A DNA stretch of 5,556 nt from Savagea sp. (GTDB taxonomy: Bacteria > Bacillota > Bacilli > Bacillales_A > Planococcaceae), in NCBI GenBank assembly GCA_030146155.1, contig JASLCF010000054.1:1-5556 (forward strand), in the 5' to 3' direction. Made by a program: the position numbers and the translations under genes. Within the stretch, counting starts at the first letter, position 1. Every line of letters begins with the position of its first letter. The notes under the pieces are model-generated. The model did no database searches. It saw only the letters and a program-made list of their open reading frames with translations, and was not told the DNA's origin. Shown here in pieces: positions 5,296-5,556 of this stretch.

Positions 5296-5317
5296 GAGGG
5301 ATGTTTTTTGTTTTTTT
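5282..5317 (+). terminator. M-box-controlled intrinsic terminator
   Basis: The stem 5282-5291 pairs with 5296-5305 (ten pairs, one G-U) around a UUCG tetraloop closed by C-G, a very stable hairpin. TTTTTTT-type runs follow at 5304-5309 and 5311-5317. It lies between the aptamer and the ribosome binding site of the downstream gene, as expected for transcriptional control, and would also stop read-through from ydbT. Confidence 0.92.
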
Positions 5318-5335
5318 AGAAAGGAGGTTATGAAG

Positions 5336-5556
5336 ATGACGCATTACGAAATGATTTTCAAATTATTTTTTGCCCTCATACTCGGTTTCTTCATCGGACT
5401 CGATCGACAGCTCAAACATAAACCACTCGGCATGAAAACGTCGATGATTATTAGCGTCGCGAGCTGTCTCATTACGATTGTATCGATTCAATCCTTTTTG
5501 ACTTACGCTACACCGACTTTCCGCAATATGGACCCGATGCGCCTCACTGCTCAAAT
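5336..5556 (+). CDS. MgtC/SapB-family membrane protein, N-terminal part
   Basis: 73 codons lie in the window; the gene continues past 5556. Start ATG 5336 (MTHYEMIFKL) is preferred because AAGGAGG (5321-5327) is 8 nt upstream; the in-frame ATG at 5330 is only 2 nt from it. Helix one (about 7-22) runs into GLDRQLKHKPLGMKTSMIIS, the MgtC/SapB signature (compare the family's GLERQ...PAGLRT). A second helix spans about 35-52. DPMRLTAQ (66-73) is the beginning of the family's DPxRxAAQ segment, with the conserved GIGFLGAG stretch expected just beyond the end. MgtC proteins are inner-membrane factors for growth in low magnesium and, in pathogens, intracellular survival; Salmonella MgtC acts on ATP synthase rather than moving Mg2+. 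The M-box upstream predicts induction when Mg2+ is scarce. Codon use differs from the other genes here (7 of 9 Leu codons are CTC, third-position GC about 53%). Confidence 0.9.
   Translation, partial: MTHYEMIFKLFFALILGFFIGLDRQLKHKPLGMKTSMIISVASCLITIVSIQSFLTYATPTFRNMDPMRLTAQ

Noticed and set aside
5363..5554. Minus-strand open frame opposite the MgtC-like gene
   Set aside because: The plus strand encodes a clear MgtC signature behind a riboswitch; this frame is its shadow.
1..5556. CRISPR arrays, tRNA or rRNA genes, insertion sequences, phage genes
   Set aside because: No spaced repeat series, cloverleaf-like segment, transposase or integrase coding, or terminal inverted repeats were seen.

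Overview
The window looks like chromosomal DNA of a low-GC Gram-positive bacterium (Firmicutes, most likely Bacillales). The support is strong AAGGAGG-type ribosome binding sites, AT-rich genes and spacers, a surface haem-binding NEAT protein, a ydbS-ydbT pair preceded by a sigma-W-like promoter, and an M-box magnesium riboswitch. The genus cannot be told from this sequence.

Layout. 1-1059 (minus): the start of a haem/iron surface operon. A secreted NEAT-domain protein with a C-terminal membrane anchor is followed after 13 nt by the first 57 codons of a second exported protein that runs off the window. 1060-1364: AT-rich regulatory spacer with a candidate promoter, an 11-bp-period tandem repeat and a weak Fur-like site. 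1365-1414: a long perfect dyad acting as a terminator. 1422-1598 (minus): a 58-residue Cys-containing protein of unknown role, with a perfect palindrome over its putative promoter. 1792-2899 (plus): a DMT/EamA-family transporter as a single-gene unit with a near-consensus sigma-A promoter and its own terminator. 2964-5028 (plus): the two-gene ydbS-ydbT operon of bacterial-PH-domain membrane proteins, with an extended -10 promoter and an ECF (sigma-W type) promoter in tandem. 5075-5317: an M-box magnesium riboswitch with its intrinsic terminator. 5336-end (plus): the N-terminal part of an MgtC/SapB-family membrane protein under that riboswitch.

How it fits together. These are four or five independent transcription units concerned with the cell envelope and metal homeostasis: haem-iron capture at the surface, a small-molecule transporter, envelope-stress membrane proteins and a magnesium-responsive membrane protein. 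There are no mobile elements, phage genes, CRISPR arrays, tRNAs or rRNAs. No wholly new multi-gene system is evident. The most interesting points are regulatory: the ECF promoter that decides a TTG start for ydbS, the palindrome in front of the small Cys protein, and the duplicated Shine-Dalgarno block that appears to serve as the switching strand of the riboswitch.
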